Shown: positions 9,001 to 17,678 of the stretch, in pieces | How the letters are laid out: each line of letters opens with the position of its first letter | Numbering within the stretch: the first letter of the stretch is position 1 | Assembly (NCBI GenBank): GCA_050246945.1 | Contig: JBFWVC010000007.1 | Location: 193,996 to 257,995, forward strand | Length of the DNA stretch: 64,000 nucleotides | Direction of reading: 5' to 3' | DNA from: JAEUMD01 sp050246945 | Lineage (GTDB): Bacteria > Pseudomonadota > Alphaproteobacteria > Rhizobiales > Hyphomicrobiaceae | Notes under the pieces: model-generated | Seen by the model: the letters and a program-made list of their open reading frames with translations, nothing else | Database searches by the model: none | What the model was told of the DNA's origin: nothing | Made by a program: the position numbers and the translations under genes

Positions 9001-9535
9001 CGTGCCGGCGCGAGTGCAGGCCCGCAATGCCGGCTGCATCTTCCAGGATGCGACGGCGCTGCTCCGGCTTGGCGTTGACGATCTCGCCGATCTGGCCCTG
9101 GCGCACCAGCGCCGGTGATCGCGCGCCCGTCGCTGCATCCTCGAACAGGATCTTGATGTCGCGCGCACGCGCCTCTTTGCCATTGATGCGGTACGCTGAG
9201 CCCGCTTCGCGTTCGATGCGGCGCGTGATCTCGATCGTGTCGCGGTCGTTGTATTCGGCCGGTGCCTGCCGCCCGGCGTTGTCGAGGAACATCGTCACCT
9301 CTGCGGCGACGCGCGGCGGCCTGTGCGTCGTTCCCGAAAAGATGACGTCGTCCATCGCCGCCGCGCGCATGGATTTGTGCGAGGTCTCGCCCATCACCCA
9401 GCGGAGCGCTTCGAGGAGGTTCGACTTGCCGCATCCGTTCGGACCGACAACACCCGTCAGCCCCGGCTCGATGACAAGTTCGGTCGGCTCCACGAAGGAC
9501 TTGAAGCCCAGCAATCTGAGGCGGCTGATCTTCAT
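6077..9535 (-). CDS. smc: Chromosome segregation protein SMC
   Basis: Condensin ATPase that compacts and aligns sister chromosomes, working with ScpA and ScpB. Length 1152 residues matches the bacterial family. The head is split in the usual way: Walker A (GVVGPNGCGKSN) near residue 30 and the ABC signature (LSLLSGGEQTLTALSL) plus Walker B (CVLDEVDAPLDDANVDRF) at the C-terminus. Between them are two long Ala/Glu/Arg-rich coiled coils around a hinge at about 510-640 that contains Gly-rich segments. It is upstream of the two DsbA-like genes in map order but transcribed after them, on the same strand. Confidence 0.95.
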   Translation of the reverse strand: MKISRLRLLGFKSFVEPTELVIEPGLTGVVGPNGCGKSNLLEALRWVMGETSHKSMRAAAMDDVIFSGTTHRPPRVAAEVTMFLDNAGRQAPAEYNDRDTIEITRRIEREAGSAYRINGKEARARDIKILFEDAATGARSPALVRQGQIGEIVNAKPEQRRRILEDAAGIAGLHSRRHEAELRLKAAETNLARITDVLGQVTSQIDSLKRQARQARRYKELSEEIRKQEALLAHLNWTQAQAQVDQSEANLRDALETLTRALAEEARSLKRETACAEELPSLREAEAMRAAALHRVKVGVETFEREAQQAADRQRELEAHAQQLTADLIREETLVGEARDLMRRLEDEIAQLGQADAAAADAEVTAAGAHAAAAAALADSEAVLADITNRSAESRAARRALEAAAAERRTVREKLERQLAALHAQEREIASCAPQRKVLDELSEIVARLGDEISEIEARQQDCEQRVAVLSEDLKAKRAAAEMARLTINAATTERETLSRLLVVARDGDIPAIVDQLRVAPGYEAALGAALGDDLDAPAGEEGAVHWRLVVATGADPDLPPGVEPLVRHVKGPAELKRRLAQVGVVDRAQGAGMQAALKVGQRLVSRDGDLWRWDGYVAAADGATAAAQRLAQKNRLAALAFEEAEARQAAEAIAEAESDAETALTEGEVELRRLAQTWRATQAKLGQARDQFAAADRTSRETETKLAAIVEARARAEDDLAEAHQRAEEDALALEALALTDEIDAELAQARAHTEHQRACLAAALAHVSELSRARRSREERRRVAMADVDRWKSRSSNAEQQITRLNERSSATRAELEGFADLPSKLDARRQVLLDAVTAANGERQQAADVLAAAETSFHEAQKALRAAHGTVSNAREARARIEAQLEGARERRQEEARRIRENLGVIPDGCLPLAGYAPEDELPALSDVDRQLAKLKADRDRLGGVNLAADDELTTMAEQFETLDAERRDVEEAVTKLRVAIGQLNREAKKRLDEAFHTVNGHFARLFATLFGGGEARLEMIEGEDPLEGGLEIIAKPPGKKPATLSLLSGGEQTLTALSLIFAVFLTNPSPICVLDEVDAPLDDANVDRFCTLMERMAADTATRFLVITHHPMTMARMNRLFGVTMAEKGVSQLVSVNLETAHGYLEAG

Positions 9536-9766
9536 CGGAAGCGGCTTTTCGAGACTCCATTGTCGTGAGCGGTTCGCGGGCCCGGATGGTTGACGAATCG
9601 GTGCGAACCGCGATTGCTGCGATGCGCCGGCAACTCGGAACGCTGGAAATTAAGCACGTACTTGAGGATGCGGTCACGAATCTTGCGGTCGCACTCCGCT
9701 TCGGAGCGCCGGGCCCGATACAACGGACTGGGTTGCGCACATGCTTCTACGACGCATAAACATGGT

Positions 9767-10594
9767 CTAGCGGGCCGCTGCGGTGGCTGGATCGGCGCCC
9801 GTCTTGGCCGCCGGAGCCGCATCCACCAGTGCAGAAAGGTCTTCGAACGATAGCACCCGTTTGACCAGCTTGCCGTCGACGAAGAAGTTCGGCGTGCCGA
9901 TGATGCCGAGCGTGCGGCCGCGATCCTTTACCCACTTCAACCCGTTGATCATGTCCTGATTCTGCAGGCACTGGTCGAATTGGGCTCTGCTCATCCCCAC
10001 CTGTTGGGCAACCGCATAGATGGCGTCGAGACGTACGTCCTGCGACACCCATGATGCCTGCTGGGCAAGGAATTTTCCGTAGAGATCGAGATATTTATCC
10101 CGCTCCGCGCAACGTAGCGCGATGGTCGCGTTGCCGGACGCCTTGCCGATCGGGAATTCGCGGATGATGAAGCGCACTTTGCCTGTGTCGATGAACGACT
10201 TCTTGAACGTCGGGAATACGTCCTGATGGAAGCGTCGGCAGTAGGGGCAGGTCAGTGACATGTACTTGATCACGGTCACCGGAGCATCTGCGCGGCCCCA
10301 GGCCATCTCGGACAGAGGACCGGTCTTCATGATTTCAGCCACGGACGGATTGGCGATCACTTCGCGTGCGCCGGGCGGCCGGTCCATCACCTCACCGCTG
10401 AGCGGGTTGACCAGCGGGCCGTTGGTCGCCGCTGCGCCAAGGCCGTCGCCGTAGGCCGAGGTCGATGCGGTGGTTGCGGGAGCCGGGTCCTGCGTGGAGG
10501 TGCCGACGCTCAAAATTTGGTCGTTGGCACAGGCCGAAAGACCTGCGCCGATCACCGAGACGAAGCCAATGGCGATAGCACGTAGAATGCGCAA
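9767..10594 (-). CDS. DsbA-family thioredoxin-fold lipoprotein (CPYC)
   Basis: Exported thiol oxidoreductase of 275 residues. The N-terminus is a lipoprotein signal with the lipobox-like LSAC at residues 19-22, followed by a low-complexity Ala/Thr-rich spacer. The thioredoxin fold begins at APVTVIKYMSLTCPYCRRFH, where CPYC is the redox-active pair, and ends with the cis-proline loop GIIGTPNFFVDG. The family is thioredoxin_4 (DsbA/BdbD/ScsC-like), which oxidises or isomerises disulfides in envelope proteins. The start is a TTG; no ATG is available ahead of the hydrophobic signal. It is the second of two tandem paralogues, 31 bp after the first. Confidence 0.85.
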   Translation of the reverse strand: MRILRAIAIGFVSVIGAGLSACANDQILSVGTSTQDPAPATTASTSAYGDGLGAAATNGPLVNPLSGEVMDRPPGAREVIANPSVAEIMKTGPLSEMAWGRADAPVTVIKYMSLTCPYCRRFHQDVFPTFKKSFIDTGKVRFIIREFPIGKASGNATIALRCAERDKYLDLYGKFLAQQASWVSQDVRLDAIYAVAQQVGMSRAQFDQCLQNQDMINGLKWVKDRGRTLGIIGTPNFFVDGKLVKRVLSFEDLSALVDAAPAAKTGADPATAAAR

Positions 10595-10625
10595 GGCTCT
10601 TGCAATTCCCCCTCTGACGCAGTGG

Positions 10626-11336
10626 CTATTTCAGCAGCGGCTCGATCATGGCATCGAAGGCTTCGATGGTGGGCGCACCCTGCAGCTTCTTGCCGTTGAT
10701 GAAGAACGTCGGTGTTGCCGAGACGCCGAATTGGTCGGCCGCGCGCGACCGCTGCGCATTGATCTGGTCGAGCAGTTTCTGGTTCGTCAGGCACTTGTCG
10801 AAGCTTTCCTGGGTGAACCCGGCCTGCTTTGCGATCTCGAACAGCTTCGGCACCGGATTGCCTTGGACGTAGGCCCATTGGCCCTGAGTTTTGAAAAGCA
10901 TGTCGATCATCGGGTAGACCTTGTCGCCTGGAGCGCAACGCGCCAGCATCGATGCTGCGGCGGCGAGATTGTCGAGCGGAAACTCGCGCATGATGAAGCG
11001 CACTTTGCCCGTGTCGATGTACTTTTCCTTCACCTTGGGAAAGTTCTCGCTATGGAACTTGCTGCAATGGCCACACGTCATGGACGCGTATTCGACGATA
11101 GTCACCTTCGCCTCTGCCGGTCCCAGAGCGACGTCGGGGAGACCATCGACGGTCTTCATGAGATCCTCGACGGGAATCTCGGTCGGACCTGAGTTGCGCC
11201 GCTGCGCAGTTGCGACGTTCGAGGCCAGCCCGATCGCCGCAATGGTGGCGATGGCTGCCGTTCCGGTCAGCAGCCGGCGGCGCGTGATGGCGTCGAGAGT
11301 TGAACAGAGAGTTGAACAGTCGGCGGTCTCGGTCAC
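10626..11336 (-). CDS. DsbA-family thiol:disulfide oxidoreductase (CGHC)
   Basis: Periplasmic thioredoxin_4 protein, 236 residues. The N-terminus has a twin-arginine-like signal (TRRRLLTGTAAIATIAAIGL) and the active site CGHC in EYASMTCGHCSKFH, identical to the motif of protein disulfide isomerases; the cis-Pro loop is SATPTFFING. The GTG at 11336 is preceded by AAGGAG at 8 nt, which decides this start over the longer open frame. Just after the start the DNA has a 12-bp tandem duplication coding CSTLCSTLD. Same operon as the lipoprotein paralogue at 9767 and close to smc and dciA, a common alphaproteobacterial neighbourhood. Confidence 0.88.
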   Translation of the reverse strand: MTETADCSTLCSTLDAITRRRLLTGTAAIATIAAIGLASNVATAQRRNSGPTEIPVEDLMKTVDGLPDVALGPAEAKVTIVEYASMTCGHCSKFHSENFPKVKEKYIDTGKVRFIMREFPLDNLAAAASMLARCAPGDKVYPMIDMLFKTQGQWAYVQGNPVPKLFEIAKQAGFTQESFDKCLTNQKLLDQINAQRSRAADQFGVSATPTFFINGKKLQGAPTIEAFDAMIEPLLK

Positions 11337-11546
11337 GTGCGATGCTCCTTCGTGCGGTCGGGTATATTGCGCTCCGTCCCAAAAGATGGCCACGCCATGC
11401 GCCCGGTCCAACCGGGTGAGCCCATAGCACGGAGCGGTCGACGCATTAAGGCAAAACCCGCTTGAATGCCAACTGAACGCATGCCGGGCGGTGCGTCCAA
11501 GTGACATCACGATTGGCTGAATTCGGCGTGACCACATTATACCCGG

Positions 11547-12182
11547 TCAATCCACCTTGTTGCGCCGTCGCGATTGAGCTGCAACCTGCGCGCCGAGTCG
11601 CGCGAGCGCCGCCGAAAGCGGATCGCTGTTGACGTCCGAGCCGCCCTTTTTGGTATCATTTGACGGCTTTGCTGCGGTGCTTGGCGGCGCTGCCGCGCCT
11701 CGGTCCAGCCCGCGCAACGTGTCGTGTGCGGCCCCTTCCTGTCCGATCGCCTCCTGAACCAGCCGCAGGCTCGCGACCGCGCGGTATCCGAAGTATGCGT
11801 TGATGCGCTCAATGATCTGTGCCGATTGGTATTGAATATCGAGCGCGACCGCGGGATCGACCTGAAGCACCAGGGTTGCCGCCGGCCGGCCCTCGCCCCT
11901 CGCGGCCGTGTCGCTGGATTTCTCTGCGGCTCGCGGCCACTTGAGCTTGACAGGGCGTGTGTCGCGCGCCCGGTCTCGGCCCACGATCTGCGCCCAGTCC
12001 ATGATCAGGCTCGCCGCAGCAAAACCGTGCTTTTCGAATGACTTTTGAGTGATGCGCGGAACCAGGCTGGCGATCGCACAGGCGCCACGTCCGCCGCCTC
12101 CGGGCTGCCAGACTTCGCCGGTCGACCCGCCCCCGAGCCGTGCGGGATCTGCCGCATCTCCACGTTCGTCCAGCCTTTTCAC
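11547..12182 (-). CDS. dciA: DUF721 protein, DciA-like helicase loader
   Basis: 211-residue member of the DUF721 family. The domain lies at about residues 45-150 and shows the family pattern FEKHGFAAASLIMDWAQIVG and LVLQVDPAVALDIQYQSAQIIERINAYFGY, a KH-like fold. DciA proteins bind and help load the replicative helicase DnaB in bacteria lacking DnaC. The C-terminal 60 residues are low in complexity (Ala, Ser, Lys, Arg), common in the family. It is divergent from mutY with only about 70 bp between starts, so both promoters must lie in that gap or overlap the genes. Confidence 0.85.
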   Translation of the reverse strand: MKRLDERGDAADPARLGGGSTGEVWQPGGGGRGACAIASLVPRITQKSFEKHGFAAASLIMDWAQIVGRDRARDTRPVKLKWPRAAEKSSDTAARGEGRPAATLVLQVDPAVALDIQYQSAQIIERINAYFGYRAVASLRLVQEAIGQEGAAHDTLRGLDRGAAAPPSTAAKPSNDTKKGGSDVNSDPLSAALARLGAQVAAQSRRRNKVD

Positions 12183-12251
12183 GCCATCAATCCCGTTGCT
12201 TCGTTTTCAGCGGCGTCTTTACCCCTTAACATCTGGTTAACGATTCGAACG

Positions 12252-13409
12252 ATGCCAGCCATCGCCAGGGTGCCACGTCAGGCTCGAATTCTGGGGGCGC
12301 ATTTGCCAGCTGTTGCTCGAAAGCAACTTCCCTTGCGTCCGGCAGGCCCGGACACGGTCGCGGCACTCCTCGACTGGTACGACCGCGAGCGTCGTGATCT
12401 GCCGTGGCGCGCCCCGCCCGGTCGCCGCGCCGACCCCTACAAAGTCTGGCTGAGCGAAATCATGCTCCAGCAGACGACAATCAAGGCGGTGATCCCGTAT
12501 TTCTACAAGTTCCTCGCCCGATGGCCAAACGTGAAGGCGCTGGCGGCCGCAGACCGCGACGACGTGCTTGCGGCGTGGGCGGGCCTTGGCTACTACGCCC
12601 GCGCCCGCAAGCTGCATGAGTGCGCAGTCGAGGTTGCGGGAAACCATGGCGGCAAGTTCCCACGTACGCAGGCCGAGCTGATCGAGCTTCCAGGCATCGG
12701 GCCATATACGGCCGCCGCCATTGCGGCGATTGCCTTCAACGAGCCGGCAACGCCTGTCGACGGAAACGTGGAGCGCGTCACGGCGCGGTTGTTTGCCGTT
12801 CGCCAGCCGCTGCCACAGGCAAAATCCGAATTGAAGCGCCTTGCCGCGACATTGACCCCGCACGACCGTCCCGGCGATTTCGCGCAGGCGATGATGGATC
12901 TCGGCGCAACGATCTGCTCACCCAGGAGCCCCTCATGCCTGGTCTGCCCGGTCCAGCCCGATTGCGCCGCCGCTGCCAAGGGGCTCGAGACGACACTGCC
13001 GGCCAAGTCCGAGAAGCCGGACCGGCCGGTTCGAACCGGGTTGGCATTTCTGGCGCTGCGGGAAGATGGGCACGTGCTGCTGCGCAAGCGCCCGGACGCA
13101 GGCCTGCTGGGCGGGATGCTGGAGGTGCCGTCGACACCCTGGACCGACTATGCGCCGCCCGCGCGCGGCGACATGCGGGCGGCGCCGGTGCGCGCCTCCT
13201 GGTGGGCGGTGCCGGGCCTCGTCGTACATACGTTCACACATTTCCGCCTGGAACTCGTCGTTTACCGTGCCATCGTGCCGGTAGACGCGGAACTGACCTT
13301 CTGGGCCGAGCCCGAACGATGCCGCTGGATTCATCGCCGCGACTTGCAAGAGGCAGCTTTGCCGAGCGTTATGCACAAGGTGATCGCTCACGCCCTCAAG
13401 GAACACTAG
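12252..13409 (+). CDS. mutY: A/G-specific adenine glycosylase MutY
   Basis: Base excision repair enzyme that removes adenine paired with 8-oxoguanine; 385 residues from this start. The catalytic Glu lies in WLSEIMLQQTTIKAV, the helix-hairpin-helix and catalytic Asp in ELPGIGPYTAAAIAAIAF...VDGNVERV, and the [4Fe-4S] loop is CSPRSPSCLVCPVQPDC (Cys-x6-Cys-x2-Cys-x5-Cys). The C-terminus is the NUDIX-like 8-oxoG recognition domain (GLAFLALREDGHVLLRKRPDAGLLGGMLEVPSTPW). The open frame runs 207 bp further upstream but that part overlaps dciA, so I use the ATG at 12252. Confidence 0.93.
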   Translation: MPAIARVPRQARILGAHLPAVARKQLPLRPAGPDTVAALLDWYDRERRDLPWRAPPGRRADPYKVWLSEIMLQQTTIKAVIPYFYKFLARWPNVKALAAADRDDVLAAWAGLGYYARARKLHECAVEVAGNHGGKFPRTQAELIELPGIGPYTAAAIAAIAFNEPATPVDGNVERVTARLFAVRQPLPQAKSELKRLAATLTPHDRPGDFAQAMMDLGATICSPRSPSCLVCPVQPDCAAAAKGLETTLPAKSEKPDRPVRTGLAFLALREDGHVLLRKRPDAGLLGGMLEVPSTPWTDYAPPARGDMRAAPVRASWWAVPGLVVHTFTHFRLELVVYRAIVPVDAELTFWAEPERCRWIHRRDLQEAALPSVMHKVIAHALKEH

Positions 13410-13496
13410 AGCATGCTCGAGACAACGGGCTGGATCGCATTCATGTGTCCATCAAACATGATCGCGTTCTGGCGCGACGGCTTTGTCGGATGGCTC

Positions 13497-14972
13497 TCAC
13501 ATAGCCGGTAACTTGGCGGCGGGCACCAGGTAGCCGATCTCATTGGCGGACTTTTCACGGATCCGTTCGAGGTATTCGCCGATCTCGCGGGGATGCAGCG
13601 GATGGCCGAACAGCGCGATGCGTTCCAGCTCCAGCGCGTCAATCTCGTGCATCAGCGGATCCGCCGTCCGGTGCAGCATGACGATTGTCGCGATGGTGCG
13701 CCTGGGCATGTGTGGCGGAACCTTCGGCACGACGTCGGAAATCATCGACTTGATCGTATTGGAGAATCCCGCGGCGAGCCGTCCGAACCAGCTCACTGTA
13801 TTGATGAGGAACGTTTCCTTGAACTTCAGCTGGTACTCGTCCATCCACGCGAACAGCTTGTCCATCACGATGTCCTGGTGGCGGAGCGAAGCTGTCAAGC
13901 GGTAGTCCTGCCATTCGGCGATGACATCGAAGTCGGGCTCGAGCTCCATGTCGCCGGGGCCGAAAGTCACATCGGCCGTGACGCCGATGCGATTGAAGAA
14001 ATCCTTGTTGGCCATCACCAGGCGCGTCGGGAATGTGGGCAGTACGCACGCGCCCTCGCTTGCCCGCTCGAACGCGTAGCGTATGAGCTTTGAGCAGAAC
14101 ATGCGCTTGATGCCGTCGTTCCGCATCGTGAAGTCGTATAGGATCGGCTTGCCGTAGCGGGACAGTGACTGCTTGACGTGATCGTGTGCGATGAATGCTG
14201 CGCGCTGCGCCAGCGCCGCATCGCGGTGCCGCAGCACAATTGCGCGACCAAGATCGTGGTTGAGTGCCTCCTCCAGCGGCTTGATCGTGCCTCCTTCCTC
14301 GATCAGAACCTCGACGATGAAGTGATATCCCTTCGGGTCGATGTAGATGATGCCCAGGTGGCTGTACTGCGAATCGATGTCGCCTATTCGCGCTATTGCC
14401 GCACTGTTGTGATGCCGCCCGCGCACCAGCAGCACGTCGCCTGATTGAAATGGCAGGTCGTGTCTCTCGTCGAAGCGCGGGTTGATCAGCGTGTTCATGT
14501 CGCGTCCGCGGAATGCGGTGAGCGGATGCGCGCCGTCAGTGAGCCGACGGAATCCTGTTGCGACCTCGCCCAGCATGTCGGCACCGTATCGCATGGCGCG
14601 GAACACGTCGCGTAGGGCTCTTTGCACTTGAACGGTCAGCAGCCCGTCGCGCCGCCATGTGTACAGGTGTTCGCGCAGCTCCATGCGAGTACGAAACAGT
14701 TGCAGGATGAGTGACGGAGCATGGTCGGCAAGCTTGTACGCATCGTAGTGCGAGAAGTCGATCGCGATGAACGAAGCGTACACCTGGTCCAGTCGCTCGA
14801 TGAGTTCGTCTGCCGTTCCCGCGGGCGCCAGCAACATGGCCGAGAGGCCGGCCAGGTCGAATTCCAGATCGGCAGGCTCTCGATTCTCCGGCACGCACCC
14901 AACTCCCTCCGCCTCGCTTGCCGGCCCCACGCCACGCACCGGCATGCACCACGCTGCGCCCGCCTCCGACAC
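13497..14972 (-). CDS. YiiX/YaeF-like permuted NlpC/P60 cysteine hydrolase
   Basis: 491 residues. The central part fits the circularly permuted papain-like hydrolases: an opening SGDVLLVRGRHHNSAAIARIG, a histidine in SQYSHLGIIYI, and the later cysteine in KRMFCSKLIRYAFE, the order His then Cys expected after permutation. The flanks are alpha-helical extensions without clear relatives to me: about 150 residues ahead and 170 after, the latter containing an amphipathic stretch WFGRLAAGFSNTIKSMISDVV. No signal peptide is seen. The substrate (lipid or peptide amide) is unknown. The start is uncertain: several Met codons lie in the first 15 residues. Confidence 0.6.
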   Translation of the reverse strand: MSEAGAAWCMPVRGVGPASEAEGVGCVPENREPADLEFDLAGLSAMLLAPAGTADELIERLDQVYASFIAIDFSHYDAYKLADHAPSLILQLFRTRMELREHLYTWRRDGLLTVQVQRALRDVFRAMRYGADMLGEVATGFRRLTDGAHPLTAFRGRDMNTLINPRFDERHDLPFQSGDVLLVRGRHHNSAAIARIGDIDSQYSHLGIIYIDPKGYHFIVEVLIEEGGTIKPLEEALNHDLGRAIVLRHRDAALAQRAAFIAHDHVKQSLSRYGKPILYDFTMRNDGIKRMFCSKLIRYAFERASEGACVLPTFPTRLVMANKDFFNRIGVTADVTFGPGDMELEPDFDVIAEWQDYRLTASLRHQDIVMDKLFAWMDEYQLKFKETFLINTVSWFGRLAAGFSNTIKSMISDVVPKVPPHMPRRTIATIVMLHRTADPLMHEIDALELERIALFGHPLHPREIGEYLERIREKSANEIGYLVPAAKLPAM

Positions 14973-15002
14973 CGGTCCTGCAGACCCGTTGAACTGCCGC
15001 AG

Positions 15003-15297
15003 TCACTGGAGCTTGTTTAGCTGAAGTGCGCAGCGGTTCAGCGTGAAGAACGTGATCAAAGCAACGGACCGGATCATGTTCGTAGTTTCACGAAGCATGA
15101 ACAAGATCTGGGCAGCGCTTGAAGCGGTCGGCACCGAACCGGCCGCGACGGTAGCAAATAGGCTCACGGAAGGGCAATTGATGTGGGCTGAAGGCGGCAA
15201 TGTTGCGGCGCGGCGCTGCATTGCGGCAACGCATGGGACGCTGGCAGAGCGGTATGAAGCCAAAGACGCCAAACGATGGCGGTGCCCAAAGACGAAA
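15003..15297. other. Intergenic region between the hydrolase and ccrM
   Basis: No gene I trust. A plus-strand open frame from 15043 runs on into the antisense of ccrM and has no family resemblance. The region presumably holds the promoter of the hydrolase gene. Confidence 0.5.
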
Positions 15298-15323
15298 GCC
15301 GGGGGTGCGCGCATTCCCCCGGC
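15298..15323 (-). terminator. Intrinsic terminator of ccrM
   Basis: Perfect 8-bp GC stem, GCCGGGGG (15298-15305) with CCCCCGGC (15316-15323), 10-nt loop. On the minus strand it lies 26 bp past the ccrM stop and is followed by the U-rich TTTCGTCTTT. Confidence 0.7.
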
Positions 15324-15348
15324 TGGTGATGTCGAGCAAGTGGCTCGT

Positions 15349-16488
15349 CTACTCCGCGGCGAGCAGCGCCGGCAGTTCCGCAAGCCCAAGTTGGCGCTTG
15401 GCCTTGTCGCGCAACACGTCGATCGGGTGCAGCCGCCCGCGATCCTTGAAGTGCCAGAACGTCCACCCATTGCAGGCACTTTTTCCCTGCACTTCGGCGC
15501 CGAGCCTGTGGATGGAACCCTGCCTGCCGCGGTGTGCGAGCGTCCCGTCCGCCTTGACCTCGGCGCTGATGGCAGCCTTGGGGTCGAATAGCTGGCTTCC
15601 AGGCGACAGGATGCCCAGCTCCACGATCGTCCCGAACGGCACCCTCGGTTCGCTTCGTTTCGACCGCTGCGTCTCGAGCGCCGAGGCAGGCAGCGGCTCG
15701 ATCTGCTCGATGCGCTCGCGCGCGGCATTCGCGTAGACCGGATCTCGCTCGATGCCGATGAACTGGCGACCGAGCCGCTTGGCCACCGCGCCCGTCGTGC
15801 CGGTGCCGAAGAACGGGTCCAGCACCACGTCGCCGGCGTTGCTCGATGCGAGGATCACCCGGTGCAGGAGCGCCTCAGGTTTCTGTGTGGGATGTGTCTT
15901 TCGGCCTTTGCCGTCCTTCAGTCGCTCCGGTCCCGCGCAAATGGGAAACAGCCAGTCGGACCGCATCTGCAGGTCGTCGTTGAGCGCCTTCAAGCTCTCG
16001 TAGTTGAACGTGTAGCGCGATTTCTGGCTCGGAGCGGCCCAGATCAGAGTCTCGTGCGCATTGGTGAAGCGCCTGCCGCGGAAATTGGGCATGGGGTTGA
16101 CTTTCCGCCACACGACATCGTTGAGGATCCAGAAGCCCAGATCCTGCAGAGCCGCGCCGAGCCGAAAGATGTTGTGGTACGAGCCGATCACCCACAAAGC
16201 GCCATCCGGCTTCAGTATCCGCCGGCATTCCGCGAGCCACGCGCGTGAGAACTGGTCGTAGTCCGCAAAGCTGGCGAACTTGTCCCAGTCGTCGTCGACT
16301 CCATCGACACGCGTGTTGTTGGGGCGCAATAGCTCCCCGTCCAGCTGCAGGTTATAGGGGGGATCGGCGAAGACGAGATCTACGCTCTGAGAGGGTAGTC
16401 GACGAAGCTCGTCGAGACAGTCTCCGACAATGACAACATCTCCAGGTCGATTTGGACCCGAACGGCGACGCATACCCATTCGACACAA
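15349..16488 (-). CDS. ccrM: Adenine DNA methyltransferase CcrM (GANTC)
   Basis: Beta-class N6-adenine methyltransferase, 379 residues. The catalytic DPPY motif (VDLVFADPPYNLQL) is N-terminal and the SAM-binding motif (VVLDPFFGTGTTGAVAKRLG) is C-terminal, with a target-recognition region between. The last 90 residues (including CNGWTFWHFKDRGRLHPIDVLRD) are the C-terminal domain specific to CcrM, which helps open DNA at GANTC. In alphaproteobacteria CcrM methylates hemimethylated GANTC late in the cell cycle and so links replication to transcription. It is the solitary, essential type of enzyme: no restriction gene is adjacent. Confidence 0.93.
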   Translation of the reverse strand: MCRMGMRRRSGPNRPGDVVIVGDCLDELRRLPSQSVDLVFADPPYNLQLDGELLRPNNTRVDGVDDDWDKFASFADYDQFSRAWLAECRRILKPDGALWVIGSYHNIFRLGAALQDLGFWILNDVVWRKVNPMPNFRGRRFTNAHETLIWAAPSQKSRYTFNYESLKALNDDLQMRSDWLFPICAGPERLKDGKGRKTHPTQKPEALLHRVILASSNAGDVVLDPFFGTGTTGAVAKRLGRQFIGIERDPVYANAARERIEQIEPLPASALETQRSKRSEPRVPFGTIVELGILSPGSQLFDPKAAISAEVKADGTLAHRGRQGSIHRLGAEVQGKSACNGWTFWHFKDRGRLHPIDVLRDKAKRQLGLAELPALLAAE

Positions 16489-16767
16489 CTCACTAGAACT
16501 TCACGGAGGTGACATAGATCCACGGACACACCCTACCACGACCGCATCCACTCGAAGTTAAGAGAGTATGAACGCGCTTCCTTAATGAATGGTTAATCGG
16601 TCGATAGGGCAGTGCCGTCGATAATGCCTTATCGCATGACCGTGTGTCACGGGCAGGGCAGTGCTTTTGGATGCAACGCTTAATGACAGGCGCGGGTGGA
16701 GCGGATGCATGCGAGAGTGCGCATCCGTCTCGAATTCGAAGTCGTGGTTCGTGGAGCGTATCCCAGA
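16489..16767. other. Intergenic region upstream of ccrM
   Basis: No gene. It must hold the ccrM promoter, which in relatives is cell-cycle regulated by CtrA or GcrA; I do not see a clear full CtrA box here. Confidence 0.4.
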
Positions 16768-16809
16768 ATGACGAAACGCGCCGCGGGGGGAGCGCGGCGC
16801 GTTCGTCAT
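16768..16809 (-). terminator. Long hairpin after the small secreted-protein gene
   Basis: A 17-bp stem with one bulged A: arm 16768-16785 and arm 16793-16809, loop of seven G-rich bases. The outer part reads ATGACGAA and the inner part CGCGCCGCG. It lies 34 bp after the stop of the minus-strand gene at 16844. There is no T-run, so it could be a transcript-stabilising 3' hairpin rather than a classical terminator. Confidence 0.5.
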
Positions 16810-16843
16810 GCAAGCCATTCGGCCTACTGGCCGCGTGCCTTCA

Positions 16844-17209
16844 CTAGTCGCAGTAATAATCGAACTTGCGGCAGGCCCAGCCGTAACCGCGCGAGCACTT
16901 GTAGTCGTAATATTCGCAGCGATTGCCACGGCGGTAATAGCCGCCATCGGCCCGTGCTGCTCCAGCAATGATGGCCGTCGCCGCAGCGGCACCGAGAATG
17001 CCGAGGCCGATGTTGCGACCACGATATCCATGATAATGACCGTGACCGCCATATCGGCGGCCTCCGACTTCGACGATCGGGCTATGTGGTGCCGCGGCCT
17101 TCAGGCCGGCTAGTACGCCAGAGCCGGCCGCCGAGGCGCCGGAGCTGGCGGAAATGGCAAGACCGCATGCAAGTGCTGCAGCGGAGAGGGTCTTGAAAAT
17201 CGTCGTCAT
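16844..17209 (-). CDS. Small secreted Gly/Tyr/Cys-rich protein
   Basis: 121 residues with a clear Sec signal peptide (KTLSAAALACGLAISASSGASA, cut about residue 28). A middle hydrophobic Gly/Ala segment (IGLGILGAAAATAIIAGAA) could span or associate with membrane. The tail has four Cys and many Tyr, Arg and Gly (GYYRRGNRCEYYDYKCSRGYGWACRKFDYYCD). Proteins of this pattern are common, uncharacterised exported proteins in Hyphomicrobiales, similar in style to BA14K-type proteins. Function unknown. Confidence 0.7.
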   Translation of the reverse strand: MTTIFKTLSAAALACGLAISASSGASAAGSGVLAGLKAAAPHSPIVEVGGRRYGGHGHYHGYRGRNIGLGILGAAAATAIIAGAARADGGYYRRGNRCEYYDYKCSRGYGWACRKFDYYCD

Positions 17210-17678
17210 CGGCTACCTCGATTGAATTGCGTTCCGCTTCTCTTGCTCGTCTGGCTGACGGGCGGGACGTCAGGATTGCTGAAGGTGACTTGAAACATCC
17301 GCGTCATGCGCCACTGTTTCGATGTCATCATTCAATATAGTGATGATAAAGGCGCAGACCTGAATGTCAGCTGAACAACTCTTTCGCAAATGTCGGGAAT
17401 TTGAATGGCGCCAATAAGGCGCCCGCTCACGGCCGCGCGCCGCCGTGATGCGCGCCAACATTATGATAAATAGAGAAAAAACGACATGGATGTCGAGCGG
17501 GCTGTCTTTGAACACTTAATGTTGTTGGGCAGGCAACACGTCCGGAATTAAACACGTTTCACGCATCGGCAAGACGATGTGGGCGGTTCCAAGACATAAA
17601 AGAGAAGCGTGTAGCACAATTGTCAATGCCACGCGGATGCATCACATCAGAACTTGTGAGTTTGGGAGGCCTTCCAAT
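17210..17678. other. Intergenic region between two small secreted-protein genes
   Basis: About 470 bp with lower GC than the neighbours and no credible gene. It must hold the divergent promoters of the genes at 16844 and 17679. Confidence 0.5.

Noticed and set aside
15043..15591. Plus-strand open frame of 182 codons over the 3' end of ccrM
   Set aside because: Most of it is antisense to ccrM, which is certain; no family resemblance and no ribosome-binding site.
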